From Streptomyces zinciresistens K42 (lineage in GTDB: Bacteria > Actinomycetota > Actinomycetes > Streptomycetales > Streptomycetaceae): a DNA stretch of 64,000 nt. The stretch lies in assembly GCF_000225525.1 (NCBI RefSeq), contig NZ_AGBF01000010.1:23846-87845 (forward strand). The letters are read 5' to 3'. The notes under the pieces are model-generated. The model was not told where the DNA came from. It made no database searches and worked only from the letters and a program-made list of their open reading frames with translations. Below, in pieces: positions 1 through 8,040 of this stretch (positions are counted from its first letter, which is position 1; each line of letters starts with the position of its first letter). Both the position numbers and the translations under genes were made by a program.

Positions 1-1162
1 GCCGCGCGTCCACCTCGACCAGCCGCAGCCACCGCACATGCCCCGCCTCGTCGCCGGTGAAGCGCAGGGTGGAGGCGGCGAACAGCCGCGCGTCGGCGTC
101 CGCCGCGGGCGCGGTCCGCAGGTCGCGCGCCTCCTCGTGCGCCGCCGACAGCCGGTAGACCTTCGGATACGTCGGCCAGGGCTCGGCGTCGTCGTCGCGC
201 TCGGTGTCCGGCAGGGCGTAGATGTCCAGCTGGGTCACGGACGCGGCGCCCTCCCGCACCGCCGTGCCCAGGCAGTCCGCTCCCGTGTCCCCGCCGCCGA
301 CGATGACCACGTGCTTCCCGGCCGCGGACATCGGGGACGACTCCAGATCCCCCTCGCAGACCCGGTTGGCCAGCGGCAGATAGGCCATGGCCTGCTCGAT
401 CCCCGCCAGCTCCCGCCCCGGCACGGGCAGTTCGCGCCAGGCCGTGGCCCCCGTCGCGACCACCACGGCGTCGTAGCGCGACCGCAGCTCGGCGGCCCCG
501 ATGTCCCGTCCCACCGCGGTCGACGCGCGGAACTTCGTCCCCTCGGCCCGCATCTGCTCGATCCGCCGCTCCAGATGGTGCTTCTCCATCTTGAAGGCGG
601 GGATGCCGTAGCGCATCAGCCCGCCGATCCGGTCGTCCTTCTCGAAGACGGCGACCGTGTGCCCGGCCCGGGTCAGCTGCTGGGCGGCCGCGAGTCCGGC
701 CGGCCCCGAGCCGATCACCGCGACGGTCCGTCCCGACAGGCGGTCGGGCGGGCGCGGCGGCGCGAAGCCGTCCGCCCACGCGCGGTCGGCGACGGCGCAC
801 TCCACGTTCTTGATGGTGACGGCCGGCTGGTTGATCGCCAGGACGCAGCCCGCCTCGCAGGGCGCCGGGCACAACCGGCCGGTGAACTCCGGGAAGTTGT
901 TCGTCGCGTGCAGCCGGTCCGCCGCGGCCCGCCAGTCCTCGCGCGAGACGAGGTCGTTCCACTCGGGGATCAGGTTGCCCAGCGGACAGGCGTCGTGGCA
1001 GAAGGGGATGCCGCAGTCCATGCAACGGTCGGCCTGCCTGCTGATGATCGGCAGCAACGCCCCCGGCACGTACACCTCGTCCCAGTCCCCGACCCGCTCC
1101 TCGACCGGCCGGCGCGGCCAGTCCTGCCGGGGGGTGGTCAGGAAACCCTTGGGATCGGCCAT
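1..1162 (-). CDS. gltD: Glutamate synthase small (beta) subunit, 3' end outside window
   Basis: This is the NADPH-dependent FAD/4Fe-4S subunit that feeds electrons to the glutamate synthase large subunit. The start is the ATG at 1162 (MADPKGFLTTPRQ). Residues 46-110 carry the two cysteine clusters for the iron-sulphur centres (CMDCGIPFCHDACPLGN and CPAPCEAGC). A dinucleotide-binding motif follows (VIGSGPAGLAAAQQL), and a second one lies further on (VIVGGGDTGADC). The C-terminus runs off the window edge. No gltB lies upstream; the upstream neighbour is an unrelated DUF1772 gene on the same strand, so this copy is either an orphan or is followed by gltB outside the window. A 10-bp palindrome CTCACGTGAG (1174-1183) sits just before the start. 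Related oxidoreductase subunits share this architecture, but the N-terminal sequence is typical of GltD. Confidence 0.93.
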   Translation of the reverse strand, partial: MADPKGFLTTPRQDWPRRPVEERVGDWDEVYVPGALLPIISRQADRCMDCGIPFCHDACPLGNLIPEWNDLVSREDWRAAADRLHATNNFPEFTGRLCPAPCEAGCVLAINQPAVTIKNVECAVADRAWADGFAPPRPPDRLSGRTVAVIGSGPAGLAAAQQLTRAGHTVAVFEKDDRIGGLMRYGIPAFKMEKHHLERRIEQMRAEGTKFRASTAVGRDIGAAELRSRYDAVVVATGATAWRELPVPGRELAGIEQAMAYLPLANRVCEGDLESSPMSAAGKHVVIVGGGDTGADCLGTAVREGAASVTQLDIYALPDTERDDDAEPWPTYPKVYRLSAAHEEARDLRTAPAADADARLFAASTLRFTGDEAGHVRWLRLVEVDAR

Positions 1163-1250
1163 GGCCGTCTTCTCTCACGTGAGCGCACCCTTCCGGTCAC
1201 GATACGTCCCACCCGGCATGCGCGCAGGGTGGGGGACAGCGCTTTCTCAC

Positions 1251-1314
1251 CTGGGTGTTCCCCGGGATCGGGATCGCGGCGGCGCCTGGGTGCTCCCCGG
1301 GATCGCGGCGGCGC
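1251..1314. repeat. Imperfect tandem duplication
   Basis: Two adjacent copies of a roughly 29-35-bp unit (1251-1285 and 1286-1314) begin ctgggtg[t/c]tccccggga and end in gcggcggcgc. The first copy has an extra 6 bp (an internal gggatc duplication). They lie between gltD and the DUF1772 gene and contain no plausible ORF. Confidence 0.7.
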
Positions 1315-1319
1315 CCCCG

Positions 1320-1799
1320 TCAGCTCAGTGCCAGGGCGTACGCCACCGTCGCGGCGGCCGAGGCGACCGTACGGACGTGGTTCCATGCCGTCCACTCGCG
1401 CACGTACACCGTCCAGTACTCCGCCGCCCGCGGGGTGCCGGCCTCCAGCCCGGCCAGGGTCTCGTTGCGGGGCACGTTCGCCGCCATCGTCACGCCCAGG
1501 CTGCCGAACAGATACAGCGCGCTGCCGACCAGCAGCTCGCCTCTCGCCTCGTCCGGCCAGAGCACGAACGTCACCACGGCGATCACCGCGCACAGCACCG
1601 CCGTCCCGAGGAACACCAGCATGAACGCCGGTGTCAGCGCGCTCACGTTGATCGCCTTCATCGCTGCGACGCCCTGAGCGGGCGGAAGCGCCGCGAGCCC
1701 GCGCATCACGAAGGTCGAGAACGCGCAGAACACCCCGGCGACCAGGCCGGTCCCCACCACACCGAGCACGATCAGTACGAAGTACGGTCCATCGATCAT
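1320..1799 (-). CDS. DUF1772 (anthrone oxygenase-like) membrane protein
   Basis: This is a 159-residue integral membrane protein of the DUF1772 family. The chosen start is MIDGPYFVLIVLGVV at 1799; a longer reading frame exists but its N-terminal extension is low-complexity. Four hydrophobic segments are visible: FVLIVLGVVGTGLVAGVFCAFS, a central PAFMLVFLGTAVLCAVIAVV, LLVGSALYLFGSLGVTM and a C-terminal VASAAATVAYALAL. The conserved NVPRNETL motif between segments 3 and 4 is a hallmark of this family. Some relatives in polyketide clusters act as anthrone oxygenases, but most are uncharacterised, and nothing nearby suggests a polyketide role here. It stands alone between gltD and a DUF2293 gene. 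Confidence 0.85.
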   Translation of the reverse strand: MIDGPYFVLIVLGVVGTGLVAGVFCAFSTFVMRGLAALPPAQGVAAMKAINVSALTPAFMLVFLGTAVLCAVIAVVTFVLWPDEARGELLVGSALYLFGSLGVTMAANVPRNETLAGLEAGTPRAAEYWTVYVREWTAWNHVRTVASAAATVAYALALS

Positions 1800-1929
1800 G
1801 TCAACGTCAACTCCCCTGTTCCGCCGGGATCCTGCCCGGCCCCGCCGCTCATCACCAGTGAATTCCCGTACGGGCTCGGCGCCCACGGCCGGGCGACGCG
1901 AGCCCCTGCGCGACCGACCGGGGGACCCT

Positions 1930-2010
1930 GGACGGCTCGGACGGCTCGGACGGCTCGGACGGTTCGGACGGTTCGGACGGTTCGGACGGCTTGGACGGCT
2001 TGGACGGCTT
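1930..2010. repeat. 9-bp tandem repeat, nine units in three blocks of three
   Basis: Nine exact 9-bp units occur as GGACGGCTC x3 (1930-1956), GGACGGTTC x3 (1957-1983) and GGACGGCTT x3 (1984-2010), followed by a decayed unit. The array lies in the 268-bp gap between the DUF2293 stop and the DUF1772 start, both on the minus strand. Because the unit is a multiple of three, open frames run through it, but they have no other support. Confidence 0.95.
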
Positions 2011-2067
2011 GGACGGGCTGGACCGTCCTGACGGGCTGCGGGGGCTCGCCGTCAGTCCACTGCTCCG

Positions 2068-2769
2068 TCAGTGCGCCGCTTCCGTGGCCGGTGCCGCACG
2101 CCAGGCACGCAGCGTCGTGTGCACCGTCGCGGCGATCAGGCGCCGGGCCTCGTGGCGCGGCGTCCCGCCCATCAGCAGGTCGTCGTACGGCGAGTCCAGA
2201 TGCCGTACCGACGCCGCGACGGCCGAGGTCACCGCGGCCTCGGACAACGCCCGCCCCGCCGCGCTGCGCCCCACACGTCCGCTGCCCCGTGCCGACGCGT
2301 GCAGGGCGATGTCCCGCGCCCGGTCCGCCGGGCAGCCCGGGAACAGCCGCCGTACCTCGGCCGCGAACGCCTCCGCGAACCGCACGTCCTCCCGCTCCCG
2401 GCGCCGCGCGTCCCGGGCCCGCCGCCGGCGACGGGCCTCCGCGTCGGCCAGGCACCGCCGCTCGGCGCGGACGAGCCCCGACTCCTCGACGAGGACGCCC
2501 TGGCGCTCGTAACGACTCCTGCGCCGGCTGAACCGCACCACCACCGCCGACAGCGTGCTCTCCTCCTGTGCCCGGCGGGTCAACGCCGCGTCCCCGCGCG
2601 GCAGGAACACCAGATGCCCGAGATCGGCGCAGTCCAGGCACCGGGGCGCCCCGTCCTCCCACACGAGCAGCGACAGCGGGCCCGCGTGGCACTCCGCGCA
2701 GTGGCGCCGCTTGAGCGGCTGGACGACGACGGGCCCGGACCGGGCCGCCGGGACCACAGGTGACGGCAT
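2068..2769 (-). CDS. DUF2293 domain protein with N-terminal Cys4 motif
   Basis: This is a 233-residue cytoplasmic protein. The start MPSPVVPAARSG at 2769 is preceded by a good ribosome site (ggaagg/ggagg about 8-12 nt upstream); an upstream in-frame extension is arginine/serine-rich noise. Four cysteines (C24, C27, C44, C47) in HCAECHAG and RCLDCADLGH look like a small zinc ribbon. A highly charged Arg/Glu helix follows (about residues 105-145). The C-terminal part contains the DUF2293 core (AEVRRLFPGCPADRARDIA ... SAAGRALS). The family is widespread in actinobacteria and its function is unknown; the zinc ribbon and basic helix suggest nucleic-acid or protein binding, which is inference. It is divergent from the uridine-kinase-like gene, 103 bp away. 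Confidence 0.88.
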   Translation of the reverse strand: MPSPVVPAARSGPVVVQPLKRRHCAECHAGPLSLLVWEDGAPRCLDCADLGHLVFLPRGDAALTRRAQEESTLSAVVVRFSRRRSRYERQGVLVEESGLVRAERRCLADAEARRRRRARDARRREREDVRFAEAFAAEVRRLFPGCPADRARDIALHASARGSGRVGRSAAGRALSEAAVTSAVAASVRHLDSPYDDLLMGGTPRHEARRLIAATVHTTLRAWRAAPATEAAH

Positions 2770-2872
2770 GGGGCCCTCCTTCCCTCCGGAGCCGTCCGCG
2801 GCACGTGTCCGGGCGGGCGAGCGGGCACCGTCGCCGTCCTCCACCCGTCCGCCCTGTCGCATGATGGGCCGT

Positions 2873-3505
2873 GTGCGACTCGAAGCGATCACCTGGGACC
2901 GGCTCGCCGACCGGCTGGCCGACCGGATCCTGGACCTGAAGCCGGGCGACGGCGGCGGGCGGCCGCGCGTCGCCCTCGACGGCGCCCCGGCGGCCCGCCC
3001 CGGTGACCTCGCCGAGCGCGTGGGGGAGGCCCTGCGCGTACGGGGGCGTCCCGCGCTCACTGTCGGCACCGACGGCTTCCTGCGCCCCGCCTCGGTCCGC
3101 CTGGAGTACGGCCACCGCGACGTGGACTCCTTCTACGACGGCTGGTCCGACACGGGTGCCCTGTGGCGCGAGGTCTTCGGCCCCCTCGAACCCGGCGGCG
3201 ACGGCCGCGTCCTGCCCGACCTGTGGGACCCCGTCGCCGACCGGGCCACGCGCAGTCCCTACGTCCAACTCCCTGTTGGTGGAGTGTTGTTGCTGCATGG
3301 CCCCCTCCTGCTGCGTCACTGGTTCCCCTTCGATCTGACCGTCCATGTCCTGCTGTCACCCGGCGCGCTGCGCCGCCGCACCTCCGAGGCCGAGCACTGG
3401 ACCCTCCCCGCGTTCGACCGCTACGACCGCGAGACCGACCCGTCCGGCACGGCCGACGTGCTGGTCCGCGCCGACGATCCCCGGCACCCCGCCTGGAACG
3501 GCTGA
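2873..3505 (+). CDS. Uridine kinase-like protein lacking a canonical P-loop
   Basis: About 210 residues. Starting at GTG 2873 gives VRLEAITWDRLADRLAD, the usual N-terminus of streptomycete relatives; ATG 2864 or 2861 are alternatives, and none has a clear ribosome site. The sequence resembles proteins annotated as uridine kinase: GTDGFLRPASVRLEYG, then DVDSFYDGWSDTGALWREVF, a late LLLHGPLLLRHWFPFD strand and an RRTSEAEHWTLPAFDRY lid-like segment. However, the position expected for Walker A reads ALDGAPAARPGDLA, with no GxxxxGK[ST]. It may therefore bind a phosphate differently or have lost kinase activity. The family call is from similarity; the missing P-loop is seen directly. Confidence 0.72.
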   Translation: MRLEAITWDRLADRLADRILDLKPGDGGGRPRVALDGAPAARPGDLAERVGEALRVRGRPALTVGTDGFLRPASVRLEYGHRDVDSFYDGWSDTGALWREVFGPLEPGGDGRVLPDLWDPVADRATRSPYVQLPVGGVLLLHGPLLLRHWFPFDLTVHVLLSPGALRRRTSEAEHWTLPAFDRYDRETDPSGTADVLVRADDPRHPAWNG

Positions 3506-3572
3506 CCGGTTCGCGTCGTGCGGCCCTCGGCGTGTCCTGTTGCGCGGACAGGAAAGATCCGCGAAGCAGGCT

Positions 3573-3663
3573 CGCCTGCCGCCTGCCGCCTGCCGCCTGC
3601 CGCCTGCCGCCTGCCGCCTGCCGCCTGCCGCCTGCCGCCTGCCGCCTGCCGCCTGCCGCCTGC
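3573..3663. repeat. Perfect 7-bp tandem repeat, 13 copies
   Basis: Thirteen uninterrupted exact copies of cgcctgc fill 91 bp between the uridine-kinase-like gene and the CBS gene. A heptamer array shifts frame every unit. All open frames running through it encode the same repeating CRLPPAA-type peptide and lack other support, so I read it as a non-coding microsatellite. Confidence 0.97.
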
Positions 3664-3814
3664 CGCGGCCGTCCTTTCCACCACGCGGCACGCGGTGCGT
3701 TCGTCGCCGCCCGGTTCCGGGTGCAGGCCGCGCGGCGCACGGCGAGAATGAAGGGCGCCGGGACTTGCGGTGCCGCCCGCGCCGCGCCGGCCGTCCGGCA
3801 CCGGGAGGTACTCC

Positions 3815-4252
3815 ATGACCACAGCCGCAGACATCATGCACCGCGGCGCCCAGTGGATCCCCGCCCACGAGACCCTGGACCGCGCGGCCCAGCTGATGCG
3901 TGAGCTGGGCGTGGGAGCCCTGCCCATCAGCGACCAGAACGAACGGCTCTGCGGCATCCTGACCGACCGCGACATCGTGGTCGGCTGCGTGGCCATGGGC
4001 CACGACCCGGGCCAGGTCACCGCCGGTGAGATGGCCCAGGGCACCCCGCGCTGGATCGAGGCGGACGCCGACATCGGCGACGTGCTCCGCGAGATGACGG
4101 ACCACCAGATCCGTCGGCTCCCGGTCATCGAGAACAAGCGGCTGGTCGGCATGATCAGCGAGGCCGACCTCGCCCGCAGCCTCCCGGAGGGCGACATCGG
4201 CCACTGGGCCGAGAGCGTCTACGCCGGCAACACGGAGCCCACGACCCGCTGA
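3815..4252 (+). CDS. Tandem CBS-domain protein
   Basis: A 145-residue stand-alone CBS pair. The start ATG at 3815 follows a strong ribosome site (cgggaggtactcc). CBS1 spans roughly residues 5-60 (TAADIMHRGAQWIPAHETLDRA ... GILTDRDIVV) and CBS2 roughly 72-130 (MAQGTPRWIEADADIG ... LVGMISEADLARSL). Such Bateman modules bind adenine nucleotides, and in streptomycetes many copies occur as stress or sensor proteins without an attached enzyme. It is a single gene, convergent with corA, so its partner is not evident from context. Confidence 0.92.
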   Translation: MTTAADIMHRGAQWIPAHETLDRAAQLMRELGVGALPISDQNERLCGILTDRDIVVGCVAMGHDPGQVTAGEMAQGTPRWIEADADIGDVLREMTDHQIRRLPVIENKRLVGMISEADLARSLPEGDIGHWAESVYAGNTEPTTR

Positions 4253-4355
4253 TCTGCCGCAACTGCCGGGCGTCCGACCGCCGGGCCACCGCTGGCCCTT
4301 CTCCGCCGCCCGGCCGTGCCGGTTGCCGTCGTGGTGGAGCCGTCCGCGTCTGCCG

Positions 4356-5483
4356 TCAGAGCCATCCGTTGCGCCGGAAGCCGCGGTGCAGCGCCGTGCA
4401 CGCCACCGCTATCACGCCGATGACCAGTGGATAACCGAACGACCAGCGCAGCTCCGGCATGTACTCGAAGTTCATGCCGTAGACCCCGCACACCATCGTC
4501 GGCACGGCGATGATCGCGGCCCACGCCGTGATCTTCCGCATGTCCGCGTTCTGCGCCACGGTGACCTGGGCCAGGTGCGCCTGAAGGATCGAGTTCAGCA
4601 GTTCGTCGAACGCGGCGATCTGCTCTGTGGCCCGCAGCAGGTGGTCGGAGACATCGCGGAAGTATGCCTGTATCTCCGCGTCCACCACCCGGATCGGCAC
4701 CGCGGCCAGTTCCTCCAGCGGGCGGCTCAACGGCACCACGGCCCGCTTCAGTTCCAGCAGTTCACGCTTGAGCTGGTAGATGCGCCCCGGGTCCGTCCGC
4801 GCGCCGTCCTCCGCGAAGACGTCCGTCTCGACCTCGTCGATGTCCTCCTGCACCGAGTCGATGACGCTGAGGTAGTCGTCCACCACGTGGTCGGCGATCG
4901 CGTGCAGCACCGCGGCCGGCCCCTTCTTCAGCTGCTCGGGGTCGGCCTCCAGTTCCTCGCGCAGGGGACCGAGCGAGCCGTGCCGTCCGTGCCGCACGGT
5001 GATCACGAAGTCGTGGCCGACGAACACCATGATCTCGCCCGTGTTCACGACCTCGCTGGTCGCCGTCAGCTTCTCGTGCTCGACATAGCAGACCGACTTG
5101 AACACCGCGAACAGCGTCTCGTCGTAGCGCTCCAGCTTGGGCCGCTGATGTGCCTCGATCGCGTCCTCGACGGCGAGCGGGTGCAGGTCGAACAGCTCCG
5201 CGATCCCCGCGAACTCCTCGTCCGTCGGTTCGTGGAGGCCAAGCCACACGAAACCCGCACCCCGCTTGCGGACCTTCTGGACCGCCTCGACCAGGTCGCC
5301 GCTCTCCAGGACCCGCACGCCGCCCCTGTACGTCACGCAGTTCACCACCGAGGAACCCAGCGGGGACCGGGCCGGGTGGCTCAGGTCGACGCGCGGACGC
5401 CGCCGGGCCAGCCGTGCCACTCTGCGCAGGCCGTTGACCTTGCCGAGGCTCGTGACCTTCCGCAGATTCCCTGCCATGGACAT
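4356..5483 (-). CDS. corA: CorA-type magnesium/cobalt transporter
   Basis: A 375-residue pentameric divalent-cation channel of the CorA family. The start MSMAGNLRKVTSLG at 5483 has a gaggaga ribosome site 7 nt upstream. Residues 1-310 form the cytoplasmic alpha/beta domain and long helices (DYLSVIDSVQEDIDEVETDVF). Two membrane helices lie at about 316-335 and 350-366, joined by the diagnostic GMN motif (336-338, in YGMNFEYMPEL). The protein ends in a short basic tail. Imported Mg2+ supports general metabolism. No Mg-sensing riboswitch was recognised in the upstream 470 bp. Confidence 0.95.
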   Translation of the reverse strand: MSMAGNLRKVTSLGKVNGLRRVARLARRRPRVDLSHPARSPLGSSVVNCVTYRGGVRVLESGDLVEAVQKVRKRGAGFVWLGLHEPTDEEFAGIAELFDLHPLAVEDAIEAHQRPKLERYDETLFAVFKSVCYVEHEKLTATSEVVNTGEIMVFVGHDFVITVRHGRHGSLGPLREELEADPEQLKKGPAAVLHAIADHVVDDYLSVIDSVQEDIDEVETDVFAEDGARTDPGRIYQLKRELLELKRAVVPLSRPLEELAAVPIRVVDAEIQAYFRDVSDHLLRATEQIAAFDELLNSILQAHLAQVTVAQNADMRKITAWAAIIAVPTMVCGVYGMNFEYMPELRWSFGYPLVIGVIAVACTALHRGFRRNGWL

Positions 5484-5952
5484 CCGGGTCTCCTCGCGTG
5501 CATCCCCTGTGCGGCGCACCGCGCCTCCAGGGCGCTCCTGCCCCTTCGACCCGCTCACGATGCGCCGCGTATCTTCCGCCGTGGCCAGCCAGTTTGCCAG
5601 GCCGAGGAAAAACGCGGGCAAGCCTGTGGGAGCAGGGCATTCCGCTTGGTTCCCGGCTGTGGACGAACCGTCGCCTCCCACGGCGTGACCGGGTCCCGGG
5701 TGGGTGGCTGCGGGGCCGGGACCCGGGTCAGTGAGTGCCGGCGGCGAGAACGAGGTGCGTGGTTCGGCGGTCTGCGGTCTGCCCCCTCGTCCGTCTCCCG
5801 TCGCCGGTCGTCGGCCGCCCGTCGCCGGTCGGCAGGTGCGCTGGCCGCGGTCGCGGGCCGCGCACCCGCCGGGTTGTCGTGAGGGGAATTCGACGGCTCG
5901 CGGCCGAGCGTCGTCCTCTCCGGACATGGCGGGCAACTGGGATGATCGGCGC
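5484..5952. other. Intergenic region between divergent corA and methyltransferase genes
   Basis: 469 bp without a supported gene. It presumably holds both promoters. The only clear structure is a 14-bp direct repeat, cccgtcgccggtcg, at 5797-5810 and 5818-5831, 21 bp apart, inside a GC-skewed stretch. Open frames here are low-complexity Arg/Pro/Gly and were not called. Confidence 0.6.
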
Positions 5953-6759
5953 ATGACGCGAACCGACGGGTATCTCCTCGACAACCGGCAGGCCGAGGCA
6001 GCCGAGCGCTTCGACGCCTTCGCCGCTCTCTTCGACCCCACGACGTTCCGGCACCTCGAACGGCTCGGCGTCGGTCCCGGCTGGCGCTGCTGGGAGGTGG
6101 GCGCCGGCGGTACCTCGGTGGTGTCCTGGCTGGCCAAGAAGGTCGGCCCGACCGGGCGCGTCGTCGCCACCGACATCGACACCGCGCTGCTCATTCCGGC
6201 CGCGCGCCCGCCGGTCGAGGTGCGTGTGCACGACGTCGCCGTCGACGAGCCTCCCGGGGAGGGCTTCGACCTGGTGCACGCCCGCCTCGTGCTGGTGCAT
6301 GTGCCCGACCGCGAAAGGGCGTTGCGGTCCATGATCGAGGCCCTGCGTCCGGGCGGCCGCCTCCTGATCGAGGACGCAGACCCCGCCCTCCAGCCCCTGC
6401 TCTGCCCCGACGAGCACGGACCGGCACAGCAGCTCGCGAACCGGTTGCGCAACGGCTTCCGCGACCTGCTCGCCGCCCGCGGCGCTGACCTCTCCTACGG
6501 CCGCACACTTCCGCGGCTGCTCCGGACCGCGGGGCTCCAGCGGGTGGAGGCCGACGCCTACTTCCCGGTCGCCTCGGCCGCCTGCGCCGCCCTGGAGTCG
6601 GCCACCGTGCGTCAGATCCGCGACCGGTTGGTCACCGAGGGCCTGGCCACCGACGCGGAGATCGACCGCCACCTCGCCAACATCGCGACCGGTGACATGG
6701 ATCTGGCCACCGCTCCGATGATCTCGGCGTGGGGACGCACGGCACCGGAGGAGATCTGA
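5953..6759 (+). CDS. Class I SAM-dependent methyltransferase
   Basis: 268 residues; start MTRTDGYLLDNRQ at ATG 5953. Motif I is visible at residues 47-54 (WEVGAGGTSVVSWL), followed by the acidic ribose-binding end of strand 2 (VVATDID). Motif II/III appears as GFDLVHARLVLVHVPDRERALRSM, and motif IV region as ALRPGGRLLIEDADPAL. This is the methyltransferase type 11/25 fold used for small molecules; the substrate cannot be read from sequence. The gene is monocistronic, divergent from corA and convergent with the pseudouridine operon. Its C-terminal cap is predicted to determine substrate choice. Confidence 0.88.
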   Translation: MTRTDGYLLDNRQAEAAERFDAFAALFDPTTFRHLERLGVGPGWRCWEVGAGGTSVVSWLAKKVGPTGRVVATDIDTALLIPAARPPVEVRVHDVAVDEPPGEGFDLVHARLVLVHVPDRERALRSMIEALRPGGRLLIEDADPALQPLLCPDEHGPAQQLANRLRNGFRDLLAARGADLSYGRTLPRLLRTAGLQRVEADAYFPVASAACAALESATVRQIRDRLVTEGLATDAEIDRHLANIATGDMDLATAPMISAWGRTAPEEI

Positions 6760-6806
6760 GGCCGACCGCCTCCCAACCCCACCCCCGGCACCGGCCTCCA
6801 CCCCCG

Positions 6807-6874
6807 GCCCGGCCGCGGTCCCAGGCGGCCCGTCACCTCGGCCCGGCCGCAGTCCCAGGCGGCCCGGCACCTCG
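6807..6874. repeat. 34-bp tandem duplication
   Basis: Two adjacent 34-bp copies (6807-6840 and 6841-6874), starting gcccggccgc and ending cacctcg, differ at only two positions. They lie in the 135-bp space between convergent genes. No hairpin-plus-T-tract terminator is evident beside them. Confidence 0.85.
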
Positions 6875-6894
6875 GCCCAGCCCGGTCCCGGCCG

Positions 6895-8040
6895 TCACCT
6901 CGGCGTCGGCGGTCTGCCCCCCACGCGCACCACCGCCGCCGCCCCCGCCCGGCACCCTTCCCGCGCCGCGTCCTCCGCGTCCGCGCCCGTGAGCAGCGCC
7001 GCGAGGAACGCGCCGGTGAACGCGTCACCGGCCCCGGTCGTGTCCCTCGCCGTCGTCCGCGGAGCCGGAATCCGGGCCCGTACGGCACCGGACCGGGCCA
7101 CGAGCGCGCCGTCCGCGCCCTGCTTGGCGACCACCAGGGGCACGTGGCGGCTCAGCTCGGCCGCCGCGGCCGCCGGGTCGGGCTCGCCGGTGAGCAGGCA
7201 TGCCTCGTCACGGCTCGGCAGCAGGACGTCCACCCCGGCGACGAGTTCCAGGAAGCGGTCGGCCCCCAACCGCACCAGGAACCCGGCCGACGCGGGATCC
7301 AGGCTCACCGGCACCCCACGCGCGCGGGCCGAGCGCAGCGCCGCCGCGACCAGAGCCCGGCTCGGCTCGGAGAACAGCAGGTAACCCGACAGGTGCAGAT
7401 GGGAGACACCGTCGAGCAACGCCTCGCACCAGTCGCCGGGTTCGAGCCGCAGGGACGCGCCGCTGTCCGTGAGGAAGGTCCGCTCGGCGGCGGCATCGCC
7501 GTCGACCAGGCAGATCACCGTGCCCGTCGGCGCCCGGGGATCGATCACGAGGCGGGGCCGGACCCCGCCCGCGATCAGCTCCCGTTCGTGCCAGGCGGCC
7601 GCGTCCGACCCCACCCGTCCGAGCAGCCGTACGTCGGCACAGCCCCGATACGCGGCCCAGCAGGCGACATTGGCGCCCGCCCCGCCCGGTACCGTCCGCA
7701 CGGCCGCCACCGTGTCCGTCCCCGCGGCGAGCGGGCCCCGGTGCCGTGCGATGACGTCGGTCACGACGTCCCCGACGACCAGCAGGCCACCGCCGCGAGC
7801 CCGGACGGCGGCGGGTTCGGTCCGCGAACAGGCGGCCGGGGATCCCGTGTTCAGCCGGTCCGCCCCGGCCCCGCCCTGCGACGCGCGAGAGGCACCCGCC
7901 CCGTCCGTGACACCCGCGCCGTCCGTCGGCCCGCCGCCCGGACCTTCCGACGCTCCGGCGCCATCGTCCCCGGAGCCGGCCCCACCGACGAGCCGTCCGG
8001 CCGGGCTGCCCACCACCTCGCCGCCGCGGTCTCCGCTCAC
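6895..8040 (-). CDS. PfkB-family kinase, probable pseudouridine kinase, with low-complexity N-terminal extension
   Basis: 381 residues from the GTG at 8040, which overlaps the psuG stop codon (GTGA), so the two genes are translationally coupled. Residues 1-85 are Gly/Ala/Ser-rich and look disordered. The ribokinase-like domain begins near residue 86 (GLLVVGDVVTDVIARH), has the substrate-side GGAGANVACWAA motif and ends with the catalytic-base signature DTTGAGDAFTGAFLAAL. Pairing with psuG strongly suggests it phosphorylates pseudouridine to pseudouridine 5'-phosphate, the psuG substrate, as in the E. coli psuK-psuG pair. The specificity is inferred from context; the kinase family is directly visible. 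No other in-frame start lies close to the domain boundary, so the extension is probably real. Confidence 0.82.
   Translation of the reverse strand: MSGDRGGEVVGSPAGRLVGGAGSGDDGAGASEGPGGGPTDGAGVTDGAGASRASQGGAGADRLNTGSPAACSRTEPAAVRARGGGLLVVGDVVTDVIARHRGPLAAGTDTVAAVRTVPGGAGANVACWAAYRGCADVRLLGRVGSDAAAWHERELIAGGVRPRLVIDPRAPTGTVICLVDGDAAAERTFLTDSGASLRLEPGDWCEALLDGVSHLHLSGYLLFSEPSRALVAAALRSARARGVPVSLDPASAGFLVRLGADRFLELVAGVDVLLPSRDEACLLTGEPDPAAAAAELSRHVPLVVAKQGADGALVARSGAVRARIPAPRTTARDTTGAGDAFTGAFLAALLTGADAEDAAREGCRAGAAAVVRVGGRPPTPR

Noticed and set aside
3573..3663. Heptamer array as a CRISPR or coding repeat
   Set aside because: Units are 7 bp without spacers, and the frame shifts with each unit; no cas genes are near.
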